Source of the DNA: Ipomoea triloba
Taxonomy: Eukaryota; Streptophyta; Magnoliopsida; Solanales; Convolvulaceae
Reading direction: 5' to 3'
DNA length: 64,000 bases
NCBI RefSeq assembly: GCF_003576645.1
Contig: NC_044929.1
Span: 22,697,068 to 22,761,067 of the forward strand
Shown: positions 36,501-48,600 of the stretch, piece by piece
How the letters are laid out: each line of letters starts with the position of its first letter
How positions within the stretch are numbered: the stretch's first letter is position 1
The notes under the pieces: generated by a model
What the model saw: only the letters and a program-made list of their open reading frames with translations
The model's database searches: none
Told to the model about the DNA's origin: nothing
Position numbers and translations under genes: made by a program

Positions 36501-37699
36501 ATGCTGAGGAGCAGATCGAGAAAAGCAGTGAGCAGAAAGAAGCAAGGATTCATGGCGGCTGAGCAGCAGATATGTGTACCCGCGTCTTCCCCGACCCAGA
36601 GCCCGAAAAAGCCCGTTTCGTCGTTCTTGGGTTCTCCGAGGATCTTTAATGGGCTTTTGGGGAGGACTCTGTCAGGATCGGAGAACGGCGGGGGCGGGAT
36701 GAGCATAAGCCCGACTTCCATTTTGGGCCATCCTTTGGGGTATGAGAGAAGCCCGAGCCCGACTCGGAACACCAGCCCACTGCCCGAATCCTTGGGAGTC
36801 GGGCTGGCAATCATTGACTCGTCTCCCGAAAACCGGAGTGTTCTGTTCGGGTCAAAGCTGAGAGTCCAAATCCCGTCTCTGATATCTCCGGTGGAGTCCC
36901 CGAAGTCTCCGGCGGATTTCGGGATCAAGACTCCCCGGAATCCGCCATTGCTGAGCTTTTCCGCTCAGCCCAAAGAGTCCCCGCCGGTGGAGAATCTCTC
37001 CCTGAGCGAGATGGAGCTCTCGGAGGACTACACGTGCGTGATCACCCACGGCCCGAACCCGAAAACCACACACATATTCGATAATTGCGTGGTAGAGAGT
37101 TGCTGTGGTGTGATGAAGCTTTCAGAAGTGAGAAGGGAGAATTCTTCTTCTTCATCATCATCTTCCCCTGCAACCTCTCCTTCACTGAGTTTTCTGAGGT
37201 TCTGCCATGGCTGTGAGGTCAATCTTGGAGGTGGAAAAGATATCTACATGTATAGGTAAGATAAGAGTGAAGGGATATGATTTGTTTTGTGTTTTGGTTG
37301 AAATGAAATGGGGGTATCATTGGGTTTCAATCATTGATCCAAAAGCTTCCACTTTCATATTCCTAATAATGGCATTTGATCAAGTCACTACACATGGGGG
37401 GCCACTTTGTCCTACCTTATAATTACAAATGAGAATTAAAGTAGAAATTCCTTATCTTGACTCACTCAATGTGATCAACTTGAGCAACTCTTTAGAAAAG
37501 ATGTGTTCATTCTCAACCAATAAGTCTAAGCTGATGATGTGTTCTGTTCTGTTTCAACTAATAAGTCTAAGCTAATAGTTAAGTCGGGTTTTGATGTTAT
37601 TCCTACGGTGTATATAGGGGGGAGAGAGCGTTTTGCAGCGAAGAATGCCGCAGCCAAGAGATGGGTTTGGAGATTGAAGGAAAGAAGAATGGCCTCTGA
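36501..37699 (+). CDS. FLZ-type zinc-finger protein (MARD1/FCS-like family)
   Basis: Exon 1 is 36501-37255 and exon 2 is 37618-37699, 278 aa. The N-terminal two thirds is Ser/Pro-rich and probably disordered (repeated SPSP, SPKSP). The FLZ domain spans about residues 172-267: LSEDYTCVITHGPNPKTTHI, then FLRFCHGCEVNLGGGKDIYM, then RGERAFCSEECRSQEM. The FCS-type cysteines are 235, 238, 258 and 262. FLZ proteins are plant adaptors that bind SnRK1 kinase subunits. The domain is split by an intron inside an Arg codon (AG|GTAAG ... TATATAG|G), and the last cysteine pair lies on exon 2. The domain insert (about residues 205-230) is Ser-rich. The first ATG of the frame was chosen; a long CT-rich 5' leader lies above it. 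It is convergent with the gene at 39603-40244. Confidence 0.93.
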
Positions 37700-39602
37700 G
37701 AGGATACAAGAAGAAGGCAAGCCTAAATGATAGATTTTGGCTACAGAGGGGATTTGGATTTAGCATCTTTTAAAGTTTAGATGCTGTTTTTTAAGCTTTT
37801 TCCAAGATTTGACTTGTGAGCGAGCAGTGATCAGCCGAAAGATGAAATGACGCTGATCAAGAATTGCACCATTTAGTGATATTTATGAAATATATAATAA
37901 TGTTATTATTGTTTTCAAGTTTCAGTCTATATTGTATTCCCTGCTGCATATATTTAGGTGATGTGAAGCCTCCTTTAATGAAACTGTTTGATTTGTTTAT
38001 TATTTTATTCAATGGCTTACGTTGTAACAGTAGGAATTCTGGCAATCAGTAGGCAATGCAATCAATAATGATGCATATTAAATGTTCATTGCGTCTGGTG
38101 AAGAAAAACTGCAACATCTTCTACGATAAAATTTTTGCAGGGAGAGTAATAAGTAATAACATCTCAAACAAACCACTACGCACCAATTAGAGAACACAGT
38201 CAAACAACATATTCATTTTTAACAAAAGACAGACAAAGCATTACCCATATGACTACTTGGGGATAGAGTACTTGAAGAGAGTGCATTACAGGACATTACA
38301 CATAAACGCAGCTTGTGACGATACCATACGGGGGTAACCAAATTACAGACACGACTAGAAATGGAATAAAATAACCAACAGACCAACACCGCCAGCTAGA
38401 ACAAGAACACACACAGCCAGGTTCGGAAACAGAAACAACCTTTCTTCCCTTCGTTCCGCCTTACAAGGGCTGATTCATGAAAATGATAAGACAAGAATTT
38501 CAGTTGATGAGCATAAAGGGATAAAATGGAACTGTAAGCAAAACAAAAGGAAAACGTTGAACACTCACCTTGTGAACAGCTTGGTATAATCAACTATACT
38601 CCAGAGAAAACATAGATCCTTGGAATTGAAGTGGATAACATGCTTAGCAGAGAGAACTCAGCTAACAACAAAAGAAGACGAGCAGAGGTGGATATAGCCA
38701 ACTTTGCTTTCCCTTTCCATTTTCTTATAAAAAACCAGAAACATGGCAAAGGAGAAAGCATCTTCTACTAGTAAAGTATAAAGCTGAAACCTATCTAAAC
38801 TAAAGAAAGAAGATAAGAATGTAAAAAGGAAAAAAGGACAACTTGGGGATTGAAGGACAAGAAGTTGGAATGAAACAGTTCTCTAAATAGCCTATTCAGT
38901 TAGCATATAAGCTAAAGTTACAGACAGGCAATTCGTCATTAAACCCGGGGAAGTTGAGGTAAAGTCCAGGAACAAAGGGCTAGGTTATGGTTACAATGAC
39001 GAAGGTTCCTAAACAAGGTGAAACCTATTCAAAGTCAGGGATTTTGTGTATATACACAATATATGTGAGAAAAAAAAATCTAACTGAAGAAGAGGAAATC
39101 AGAGATGGAGATTTTTCACAGGAGAGTACTCAAGGATTAGGCATTCAGCATGGAAATCTGCAGGTATGATGAAACCTCCATTAAGTTGGGTCAAAAGGAC
39201 TGCAAACTATAAATGCTTTATAATAGCAGATCACCACTCGTGAGTTTCAGATTCTGATTTCACTTCACCACCCTTAATACCCGTCCAAATTGTAGCATCC
39301 AAGTAAATAGACCTTCAAAGCAATCTGGAGATAGCTGACCAACCAGCCATTCAAACCTTTGAACCACCTTCAACCATATACCCAACCTTAGCTGTTCTTG
39401 CAAGCCTTTTTTTAATCTTTTCAGTTTCCTGACAGGTATGCTCTTGCCCTTGCACAACCACTTACAAAAACTGAACAACATACTAGAAGTAGTCACCATA
39501 GAACTGGTTTATTCACCATATATATACAATCTACCACTAACCCCTTAGGAGAAACTAGATCCTTTCCCTATATAAAGGAGGTCTAGTTGCCTCCAGTAAA
39601 CC
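37700..39602. other. 3' flanks of two convergent genes
   Basis: No convincing coding region. The right part may be the 3' untranslated region of the minus-strand gene ending at 39603. A minus-strand frame at 39260-39499 is open but has no recognisable features. Confidence 0.5.
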
Positions 39603-40244
39603 TTAATCATCAGTAATGTCAAGATTGAGAATACGACGAAGACACTTCGTCGCAGAGTCATCAAGGTCAAACAAATCTCCCGGAGAAGGGCTGCGTTCCC
39701 TGGTAGGGGAAGCTGGTGCAGATACAGCAATGGGACGAAAATCATCAATAGCAGAAGCTGAGGATGGTAACTCAAGTGAAACAGTCCGCTTAGGCTTCAA
39801 AGAAAACTTGGGCATAGGCAATGAACTAGGAGGAGGTGAGTTTGAATATGTAGGACCAGCCCAGCGCTCCGAGAAATGAACATCCTCACTGAAAGAACTA
39901 CCCTTTCTAGAACTGGCACCCAGTTTGAGGTTAATTGGTATTGCACTACTTCTGACAGATCTTATCTTGTTTTTCTGATCTTCAGACTGAGAATTAACTG
40001 ACGGAGAAGGCGTCTTAGGTGAAAAGGAAGCAGAAGTGGATCGAGATCGCTTGGTGATCGGGGTGGAATAAGACTTGAGTGGGGTTGGGAGTATACCCGA
40101 TCCAGTCTGGAAAGTCCGGCAATTAATCTCCCGGAAACTCCCAGAAGGAGGGGATCCAAAGGACCCAAACCGACCAGGGCCATGGCCCTTAGATTTGTTA
40201 TAGTACTGGTTCCTATGCTGAGCAACTACAACAAGCGTCTCCAT
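39603..40244 (-). CDS. PNRC-motif-containing protein
   Basis: Single coding exon, 213 aa, Ser/Pro/Lys-rich and mostly disordered. Residues 136-147 (SPPPSSLPMPKF) match the short proline-rich PNRC motif, which in animal PNRC proteins binds decapping and nonsense-mediated decay factors. Small plant proteins carry the same motif with flanking AGPTYSNSPPP. The C-terminus (DDSATKCLRRILNLDITDD) is a likely conserved helix. The ATG at 40244 is the first in frame. A 5' untranslated intron is suggested by a donor at 40699 (CAG|GTGAGT) and an acceptor near 40262. A link to mRNA decay is inference from the motif only. Confidence 0.78.
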   Translation of the reverse strand: METLVVVAQHRNQYYNKSKGHGPGRFGSFGSPPSGSFREINCRTFQTGSGILPTPLKSYSTPITKRSRSTSASFSPKTPSPSVNSQSEDQKNKIRSVRSSAIPINLKLGASSRKGSSFSEDVHFSERWAGPTYSNSPPPSSLPMPKFSLKPKRTVSLELPSSASAIDDFRPIAVSAPASPTRERSPSPGDLFDLDDSATKCLRRILNLDITDD

Positions 40245-40990
40245 CTGAGTCAAACCACTGAGTCAACTCGGCTCCTAACCCTGAACTCACAAAATACCCC
40301 TAACTCACTTCTCCAAACTCGAAGATATCTAGCAGGAAGTGATAAACAGGGAACTGGACACAAAAAGGGAGTACTATATCTCTATATCAACACGAGATCT
40401 GCAATTGGGGTTCAGAAATGCTACTACATAACACTAGATTTTAGATCTCCTCCACAACCACCATATTCTCAGCAGATCAGCATCACCTTCATCGATCATA
40501 TAAGTTCGTATGAAAATATCTACAACAACCACCACCACACTCTTCAGTTTCTTCAGATCTATACATACAAAAAACATATGCAAAGCAATCAACGATACTA
40601 TCCTCAACTAATCAAGTAACTCACTCACCAAAACAACTAAAACCTCCATTCAACAAACAGATATACCAATTTTCGAGAAATTTCGAAATGAAAACTCACC
40701 TGATGAATCAGAACAACAGTATACAGGTAACCACTGAGGAACGAGCGAAGATCCAGGACTCGGCCTTCAACTGCGACTGTGTGCGAGTGAGATTTCTCTC
40801 TTCTTCCCTCTTCGAATCTCACTTTCTCACTCTACGTTTGTATGTATTGACGGGAGATTTTTGCTGTGAATAATTTCAAAACGCCATTGGAAGGAAACAA
40901 AGCGTCAGAGCTTTTTGAAAAGAAGAAAAAAAAACCCAGAATCCACGGATCTGAAACCACTATCAATCGTATTTAAATCCGCATTATAGC
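40245..40990 (-). promoter_or_regulatory. 5' leader, probable 5'-UTR intron and promoter of the PNRC-motif gene
   Basis: The donor CAG|GTGAGT at 40699 implies a non-coding first exon around 40700-40870 and an intron of about 440 bp before the start codon. The transcription start is inferred only. Confidence 0.45.
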
Positions 40991-43766
40991 TCACATCACT
41001 GTGTGTGCCCTCGAGCCGGGTCGTTGCATTTTTTGCCCCCTAATATGCCGCGTAATTACGGACATGCCATGCTTAATTTTCGGACCACTTTCATCCCCAC
41101 TCCCATACGTGCCTACGTGGTGAATAAATGCATTTCGAAGTCGGTTGAAATATATTTCTGTAATTTATTTTCTTTATCAATTTATATGATAAGAGTGATT
41201 CATTTCTGAAAATAATTTTTTTTTAATTTTACTCATGTAACTAACTTAGTTGTTTATGCGAGCAATGTCTATTTAATGAACGGTCTGATATAGAGGTGTG
41301 TTGGTTTAAATTTTTTGTATTCTGTAATATTTACTTTTTGTTTACTATGACATATCTATGAAAAAAGTTAATCGGTATACGAATTGAATAGTATTCTTTT
41401 TATTTGTCGTTATTTTTTACGGTTACGTCTAATGATACAAGAATGTGTTGGTTTAAATTTAGGTAATATGTTTGTTTGTGTTTTTCTTTCCTCATATCTA
41501 TAAACATACGAAAAAGAATGAGTATATTAATTCTTTCGAGCCAATGGCACACATGGTAGATCCAAAAGGGCGACAATGGGGCAATTGGCATGTCTACCCT
41601 TACCCACCCCAGCCCCATTATTATGTACACGCGCGCACGCACATATATAAAGTATATTCTTAATAAAAAAGAAATAATATATTAGTATATATAAAATTAT
41701 CAAAAATCAAGATAGTTTAGTTAGTAGTAGGTAATTATTTGTTATGAAAGGTCTAGAGATCAAACCTTGCTTGTTACACTATTTGCTATAACCCCTAATA
41801 CACCTTAAATATAGATTTATATTTTAATTTTATATTTCCTTAACACACCTTAAATATATGTTTATATTTTAATTTATCTTTCTCTAATACACTTTTAATA
41901 TATAATTATATTTTAATTTTATCTTCTCATTAGAATTAAAATTGTGATTTGTGATATTTATTCATAATTATAATTGTATATTAATCCATTTAATTGCAAA
42001 ATTTATAATGTGTTATGTGTGGTAACAATTATTTAAACTCGTTAATTAATTGATATGAAATATGTTTTATAGTTCAATTATAAAAAGTATTTTAAAATAA
42101 TAATTATATTTTGTAAATTAACTAATCAATGTAATTTAAAAGTTTCAAACGAAAATCATCATATTTAAATTATTCTAGAAATACGTATATTTTATCTAAT
42201 TAAAAACAAAAAGTATTTATAAATAGAGATAATATATAATTTATTTCAACCATTTTATATTTTACTATAAATATTTTTATATTTCGCGTCCACTAAAAAT
42301 AAATTTAGTTACTTCTGTTAGTGATCATAAGTTTGTTCTTTGCTTTGCAGGGTTGAGGAAGATGGCATAAAGGTATCTTGCTTGCTTACCCTTGCTATAC
42401 AGAGTATATTCTGCATTGTTCCCTTCATTTTATTTATTTATTTTTGGGGTAATACTTCTAGTATCAAAATTTTGTTTAATTTATAAGAATACTTGTAGTT
42501 GTTATTTAAATGTACGTTTTGAGTGAAACTTGGTCATAACTGGCAAAAAATCATAAAAGTTGACTGACTCAAATTGAAAGGGAAAGCTACCATAGGAAGT
42601 CATTGAACTTTGAATATTGTAGTTACTAAGTTAACTTTTCGACCAATTTGACTTGACTCCTCTTGATTTCTAAATTGATATATAAGTATTATCAAATTAG
42701 AGACAAACTTGGAGGTACTAACTATTGAAGAGTTGGAATTCGCTAATCATATAACCAAATGATGATATTTTACATCGAAATGGGTGGTCAAGTGAGTGGA
42801 GTATAATTCTCGTATTAGAGCATCTTCAATAGTTGTAAATTTTGAGGAGTTTTTACATGTGTGATTTGAAAAGAGACGATTGGAGGGGAGGGAAATTAGG
42901 GGGGGGGGGATCGCACTAACATGCCCTGGCACATGCCCGAATAGGTATTCCTGGTGCGCGTGAGGCGCACCATGCGGATTTATTTTGTTTTTTTGGTGTG
43001 GCCCACAATTGAGACAAAAAAAACGGGTTCTACTACCACACTTTCAAATGTTTTCTCTCCTTCTCTCGCTTCCACTTAGCATACATAGCCTCAAAAGTCG
43101 TGCAAAAATCATGCCAAAAGCACTGATGAAGATGCTCTTAGAAGATAATGAGTCCCACAGGGGATGAGCATTTTCCTTAATTGATACTTTATTGTCTAGA
43201 CGATAAAATTTCACTTGTGAAGAGCATTAAATACATATTAAATGAGCACACTTCAATCTTCTCCACGTCGAGTAATTTTACTTTTTTATCATCCTTAAAT
43301 AAAAATATTAATTTTCTTAATTTTATCCGCTTTTAATAACAACCATTCAATAATAGTTTTATAACCTTGTAATTAAAATATAATTATTTTTATCCTATTT
43401 ATTATTCAAAACGGTAATTAAATAACACAAGTGACATTTTCTTTGTCATCATAGCCAAGAGAGATAAAAACATTTTTTTTTGGGTTGGGGGGTAGCATCT
43501 TTATCCTTTAAGTACACGTACTTGTATACATTTGTGTTTATAGAAGAAGGATTGATGTTGAACGTGCAGTGCTGCCAACAAACAAGACATCATGTTTGCA
43601 ACAATATTATACTGTCTGCCTCACCCTCCCCTTTTCTTCTTCTTTATCCTATGTGCTATTAATTAATTGCACTTAACAGATATGTTTTGATTCTCACCTT
43701 TAATATATATACAATTATATATGATGGGTTTTATTTATTTATTTTGGCATTATAACTTTTTTAAGC
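40991..43766. other. Intergenic, AT-rich
   Basis: No gene supported. Homopolymer and AT-rich stretches, with a G run at 42900-42909. Confidence 0.5.
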
Positions 43767-44160
43767 TAAAGTCTCACTTTATATTGATGAGTATAGGTGT
43801 TGTCGTGGTGTTGTTAAACGTTTAACAACACAACTACACCTAGTCTCACTTTAAACAAAAACAAAAAGAAAATGAAATTAAAATTAAAAAAATTAAAAAA
43901 AAAAAACCATAAAAATCAAAAGTTGGGATGATTCATAGTCGCCAATTGTCAACCACCCTGATACACCCAACAATCGAGTTAACTTACAGGACTCCGTCCT
44001 TTTATTTTTCTTATAAAAACTAAAATATAACAAATGATCTGAATTTCTCCAATCTATCACCTTTCATCTTTCACTTTCAAATCATCAAATTTGACTCAAA
44101 ATTGGAGGGGAAAAAATTCTTAAGCAAGGGTTGCCCTTGTTGATATAAAGTGAGACTTTA
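43767..44160. repeat. Terminal-inverted-repeat segment with a 24-bp perfect palindrome
   Basis: TAAAGTCTCACTTTATAT at 43767-43784 is inverted exactly at 44143-44160. Inside, 43808-43831 is a perfect 24-bp palindrome centred on AAACGTTT, with an outer AGGTGT/ACACCT stem. It resembles a MITE, but no target-site duplication is evident. Confidence 0.7.
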
Positions 44161-45685
44161 ACGTATGTCGAGTCAATTGTAGGGTTAGTGTGAATATTTA
44201 ATTTTTTAAATAAGAAAAGATGGCCATTTAATACTTTATAATGAGTAAAGGAGCTTTAACTTTTTTGCAACTTAAAATGATCAATTGGGAGGCACTGACC
44301 CATATATTGAATGATTGGAATTGTGAGTATTAGGCAGCGTATGTGCTGTGCTTTCACATCATCACAAATTGGCTTGCTTTACTTAATATTATCATAAACA
44401 GATTTTGTTGTGATTAATAAGGTTACATGCATGTGCTAGTGCAATGCTTAATGCAGTAGTATATGGAGCTAATCTTTTAGGTAAGATCTTCACCATTATG
44501 CATGTACCAACATGCATTTTGCATAAAATATGTATTCTGTGTCATCAATTCATCACCACCCATCAATGCACTTATTCAATTTCTTAAACCCTAATACACT
44601 ATGTTACCCAAAAAAAAAAAAAAAGCCCTCTTGAATTGATTAATTTTATATAAATCTTTTCAAAATTATAATATGTAACCATAAAACTTGAAAAACTTGA
44701 AAATGGACTAGATAAACTCCTCTCTTGTGTATACAAGAAAAGGTAAATCACACAAAAGATCTTGCACAACAAACTTGACTGAAATAATATTAGCAAAAAT
44801 CAAACTCAACTTTTTTGTACTAAAATTATGCCAGAGGAATAAACAACTCTCCCCTTTTTAAGGTAAAATTAGCCATTTTAAATGTGACATGCCTATAGTT
44901 AAGAGCAAAAATAGATTATATCACTATAATTGAAAAGTCAAAAGTGTCATTTTCCAATGAAAAATAAATTATATCACTATAATTGAAAACTCAAAACTGT
45001 CATTTTCCAATGAAAAATAAAAGACTTTAAAAAAAACAAGTCAAAGAAAACAAACCCTAACAACATCAACATAAAGTAAAGGCATAGCAAGATTTTGTGT
45101 TATATATATTAATTAAAATTTATATTTCACAATTAAAAAAACCAAACAAAAAACAAAAACAAAAAACAAAAAGAAGAAGAAGAAGAAGAGGGCAACTGAG
45201 GACACTGCCAGACACCATAGTTATTACTTAACACAATGTCTGAGACTACAAAATCCCATTGAATTTGTCACTTAGAAAAACATTAAGCTTTGACTGCTAA
45301 TGCCACTAAGATTACAGATCTCAATCAGCCATCAGAATCAGACATGTTACAAACAATTACTCTCTGCAACACTTAACAGAAACTGAAACCATACATTTTT
45401 CAATTGGAAAAACAAAAAGATGGTTGCAATTTAGCAGGCACTTGAGACCAGATGTTACCTTCAAAATAAATGATTTCTTCCATCACCTTAAGCAGTTAGG
45501 TATTCACATGTTCTGCCAAGATCTATGTCATTAAATGTAGGTTAGTCCAACGCATAGTCCATCCTTGACATCAGTGCTGGCAAGCGAAGCCCTCCAGTAA
45601 CAAATCTTTATGTACAAATTTTGCAATAAATCACAAGATCTCGGAGCTCAAAAAGCCGAAGCAAGTTACCCTGAGAAGTTACAAC
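44161..45685. other. Intergenic and 3' flank of the IDM1-like gene
   Basis: No gene seen. A 53-bp direct repeat occupies 44915-45020 (TCACTATAATTGAAAA). The part nearest 45685 is probably 3' untranslated region of the minus-strand gene. Confidence 0.5.
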
Positions 45686-48600
45686 CTATTGGACCCTGAG
45701 AGCTTCCTTTGGTATGAAAGATTCGAAGCCAGTTTTCATGTCGGATGCATCTTGCAAGAAGCCACGAGAGGAATTTACACAGGATTCGACAGGCTCAACA
45801 GTAACTACATTTTTGTTGAGATCGACCTCGGATGAAGCTGCCTCTGTAATGTCATCATGAAAAGTACCTTGCATTAGATCGATAGGACCTTTGTGAATTT
45901 TGTAGATCCACAATACAAAAGTTCAATGCATTAAGTATATAAATTAAAAAGCATGATTAATGAAAATGATAATACAACAGTGAAATACCAGTAGATGTAA
46001 TATGATCATTAGTATCTTGATGCTTCGATAGAGGTTTCTGCAGCATATCCGTGCCAGGGAAAACAATCATGCTCATGCGCGTCATTTCTCGTCTCTTTGA
46101 CTCTTCAAGGGGTGTGAAACCAAAAATCTTTGTCCATGTTTCAATAAGTTCTGGTATAGCTGGTATAACCAGTTGCTCAACTCCAAGTGAACAAAGGGCC
46201 TGACAAGAGATTCAGAAATAAGAAAGCTATAAAACCAAAAAAATTCAACAGCAATTTATTACCAAAAGCATGGTTAAAAAAATCGCTAGGCGCCCAGGGC
46301 CGCCTAGCACCTAGGGTGCCTAGACGGCAATTAATGCCTGTGTATTTTTTTAAAAATATTTTTTAAATTTTTAAATCTTTTTAAGACTAGTAATTATAAA
46401 CTATTAATACTTTAATAGTTAATACTAAAATATTAAATATTAACTCAAAAAAACTTCTAGAGTTTGAACAATTTAGGGTTATTTTGCTCAAAACGATGTC
46501 GTTTTGAGCGAAATAACCCATTAAAAAAAAAAGAAAAAAGAAAAAAAGAGCAATAGCTAATCAACCGATTAGGCGGCCTAGGCGGTAAGCGCCTAAGCAG
46601 CATAGGCGGCACTAAGGCAGCCTAATCGGCCGCCTAAATCATCGCTTTTGGCAATACACTAGGCGGTCGGTCGGCGCCTAGCACCTAGGCAGGATTTTTG
46701 CAACACTGACCAAAAGTCATCTTGAGAACTAGTCAAATAAGCATTAAGCAAACAATTTAGTTTTCTTAAAGTTGAGCAATACATCTACTTTAGAAATAGC
46801 TATTACTGTTGTCCCTCTGAGACAGTCATGTTTGAGAAAACACACAGATCAAGGAAACTATACTATGATTTTAATTAAATTGTTGCAACATTGTCTTTAA
46901 CAAATGTGATACTGTTTCCATCTAAGATGTGGTATTGTTGGAAAACTTTCAAATATCATTAAATTTATTATGCCAAAATTTATGGGGCATTCAAATATAG
47001 AATATTAGTATGTAGGGAAATCAAAATAATGCGATTGAACATCATGCTTATCACATAAAAACCTACTGTTTCAACTGCTCCAATAAGCCGACGGCACATC
47101 CCTTGGCGACGATATTTGTACCTTGTACCAATAAATGGCATCTCAGCCAACTGATTCCCATGTAACCTATATACAGAGGAAGCATCAAGAAGAATTAGGA
47201 TAAAACAACATATATAATGTATGCAAAGTATCAAGAGCATCACAGTGAGCAGAGTCAACAACAGTGGAAAAAGAAAAACATAAGTTGTGTCCAATGTATC
47301 AATAGCATCATGTTTAATACAGTCAACTGCACATTCAAATCGAGTAATCTGTAAAACAAAATGAATAAGTACATTTGAAAGCTCTTGTTTAAGCATTTTG
47401 TTTTACACAAATAGATTTAAAAAAATAATGAAGCAAAACAATACAAAATATAATTTATTCAAGAAAGCAAAAAAGTATAGTAACTTGCAAATGCCTACTA
47501 AATAAGTTTAGCCACTCTTTTTTCAGACAAAAATATGGTTTCTACTTTCTACAGAATGTGAATCTTGACAGCATCCATGTTCAGTAAAAGGAAACTCTTC
47601 AGTAAAATTCCCAGGACACGTTTGCAGTATAACTGTATAAGATTAAGCACATATTAAGCAATATGAGGAAGGCAACAAACTATTAACAAACAACTTAAAG
47701 TCAACCTTATGGATGCAGCAGCAACAAGTTCATCACCCTTCTCCAGAATAACAGTATAGAAGCCACAATAATTCAGCCTCCTGAAATTTGATCTGCAACC
47801 AATAATGACTTACTTAAGTAGGTTGAGAAGATCTAACAGCATGTATTCGCCAATAGCTAATGTTCTAAAATACTCACCCACAGTTGTAGACAACATTCTG
47901 GATCATATTGATTTTGCTTCGCTCATCAACAATTGGCATAAAACACTCATCCATAACAGAGAATGCAACAGCTAATTTTGAATTGCACTCTATTTTTAAT
48001 GAGTTAGCGCTTCCTATTACATCCTGCCCAACAAAACGTCTTTGAAGAATTGTCCATGAAAATCCTTCATCCAAGTCATGCTTGACCCCAAGAAGCACCT
48101 GCAGGCCCTCGAAAAGCTATAGACCAGAAAGTTAGATGATTTCAATCTTTATAAAGTAATATACAAATATGTGAATAGATCCATACATGTGGTCCACTAT
48201 AAAAGTTGAGTTTTTAAAAAAAACAAATAAGAAGAAATCAAGGACAGTTCATAATAAGTTTGACTAAATCATAGAAGACGATGAATCATAATATTCGCAG
48301 AAAATCACTCTTGGTATCGGCATAAAAACACATACCAAAACAGTGATAATACTGCAAGCAAAGGCATCAAGGATCTCAAGCAGGAACTGAAAACACACTG
48401 AATGTGTTTTTAATCTTAGCAAAAGAGGAAATAGAAGACAGTGACAGTAAGAGTTCCACATGTGAATCACTATCTGTCCTTCATAGTTCATACATACAAA
48501 ATTCTATATAGATAAAACATCAATCCCCCCACTACAGATGCACCAACTATACTCAATATTTTAGATTAAAAACTCAAGAAAAGTGGTGGACCTGAGGTTC

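Noticed and set aside
36446..36928. 160-codon minus-strand frame opposite FLZ exon 1
   Set aside because: Shadow of the GC-rich FLZ coding exon, whose own protein matches a known family.
42340..42375. A micro-exon-like GGTTGAGGAAGATGGCATAAAG flanked by TTTGCAG and GTATC
   Set aside because: Only 22 bp, no neighbouring exons or ORF to join it; chance splice-like signals in AT-rich DNA are frequent.
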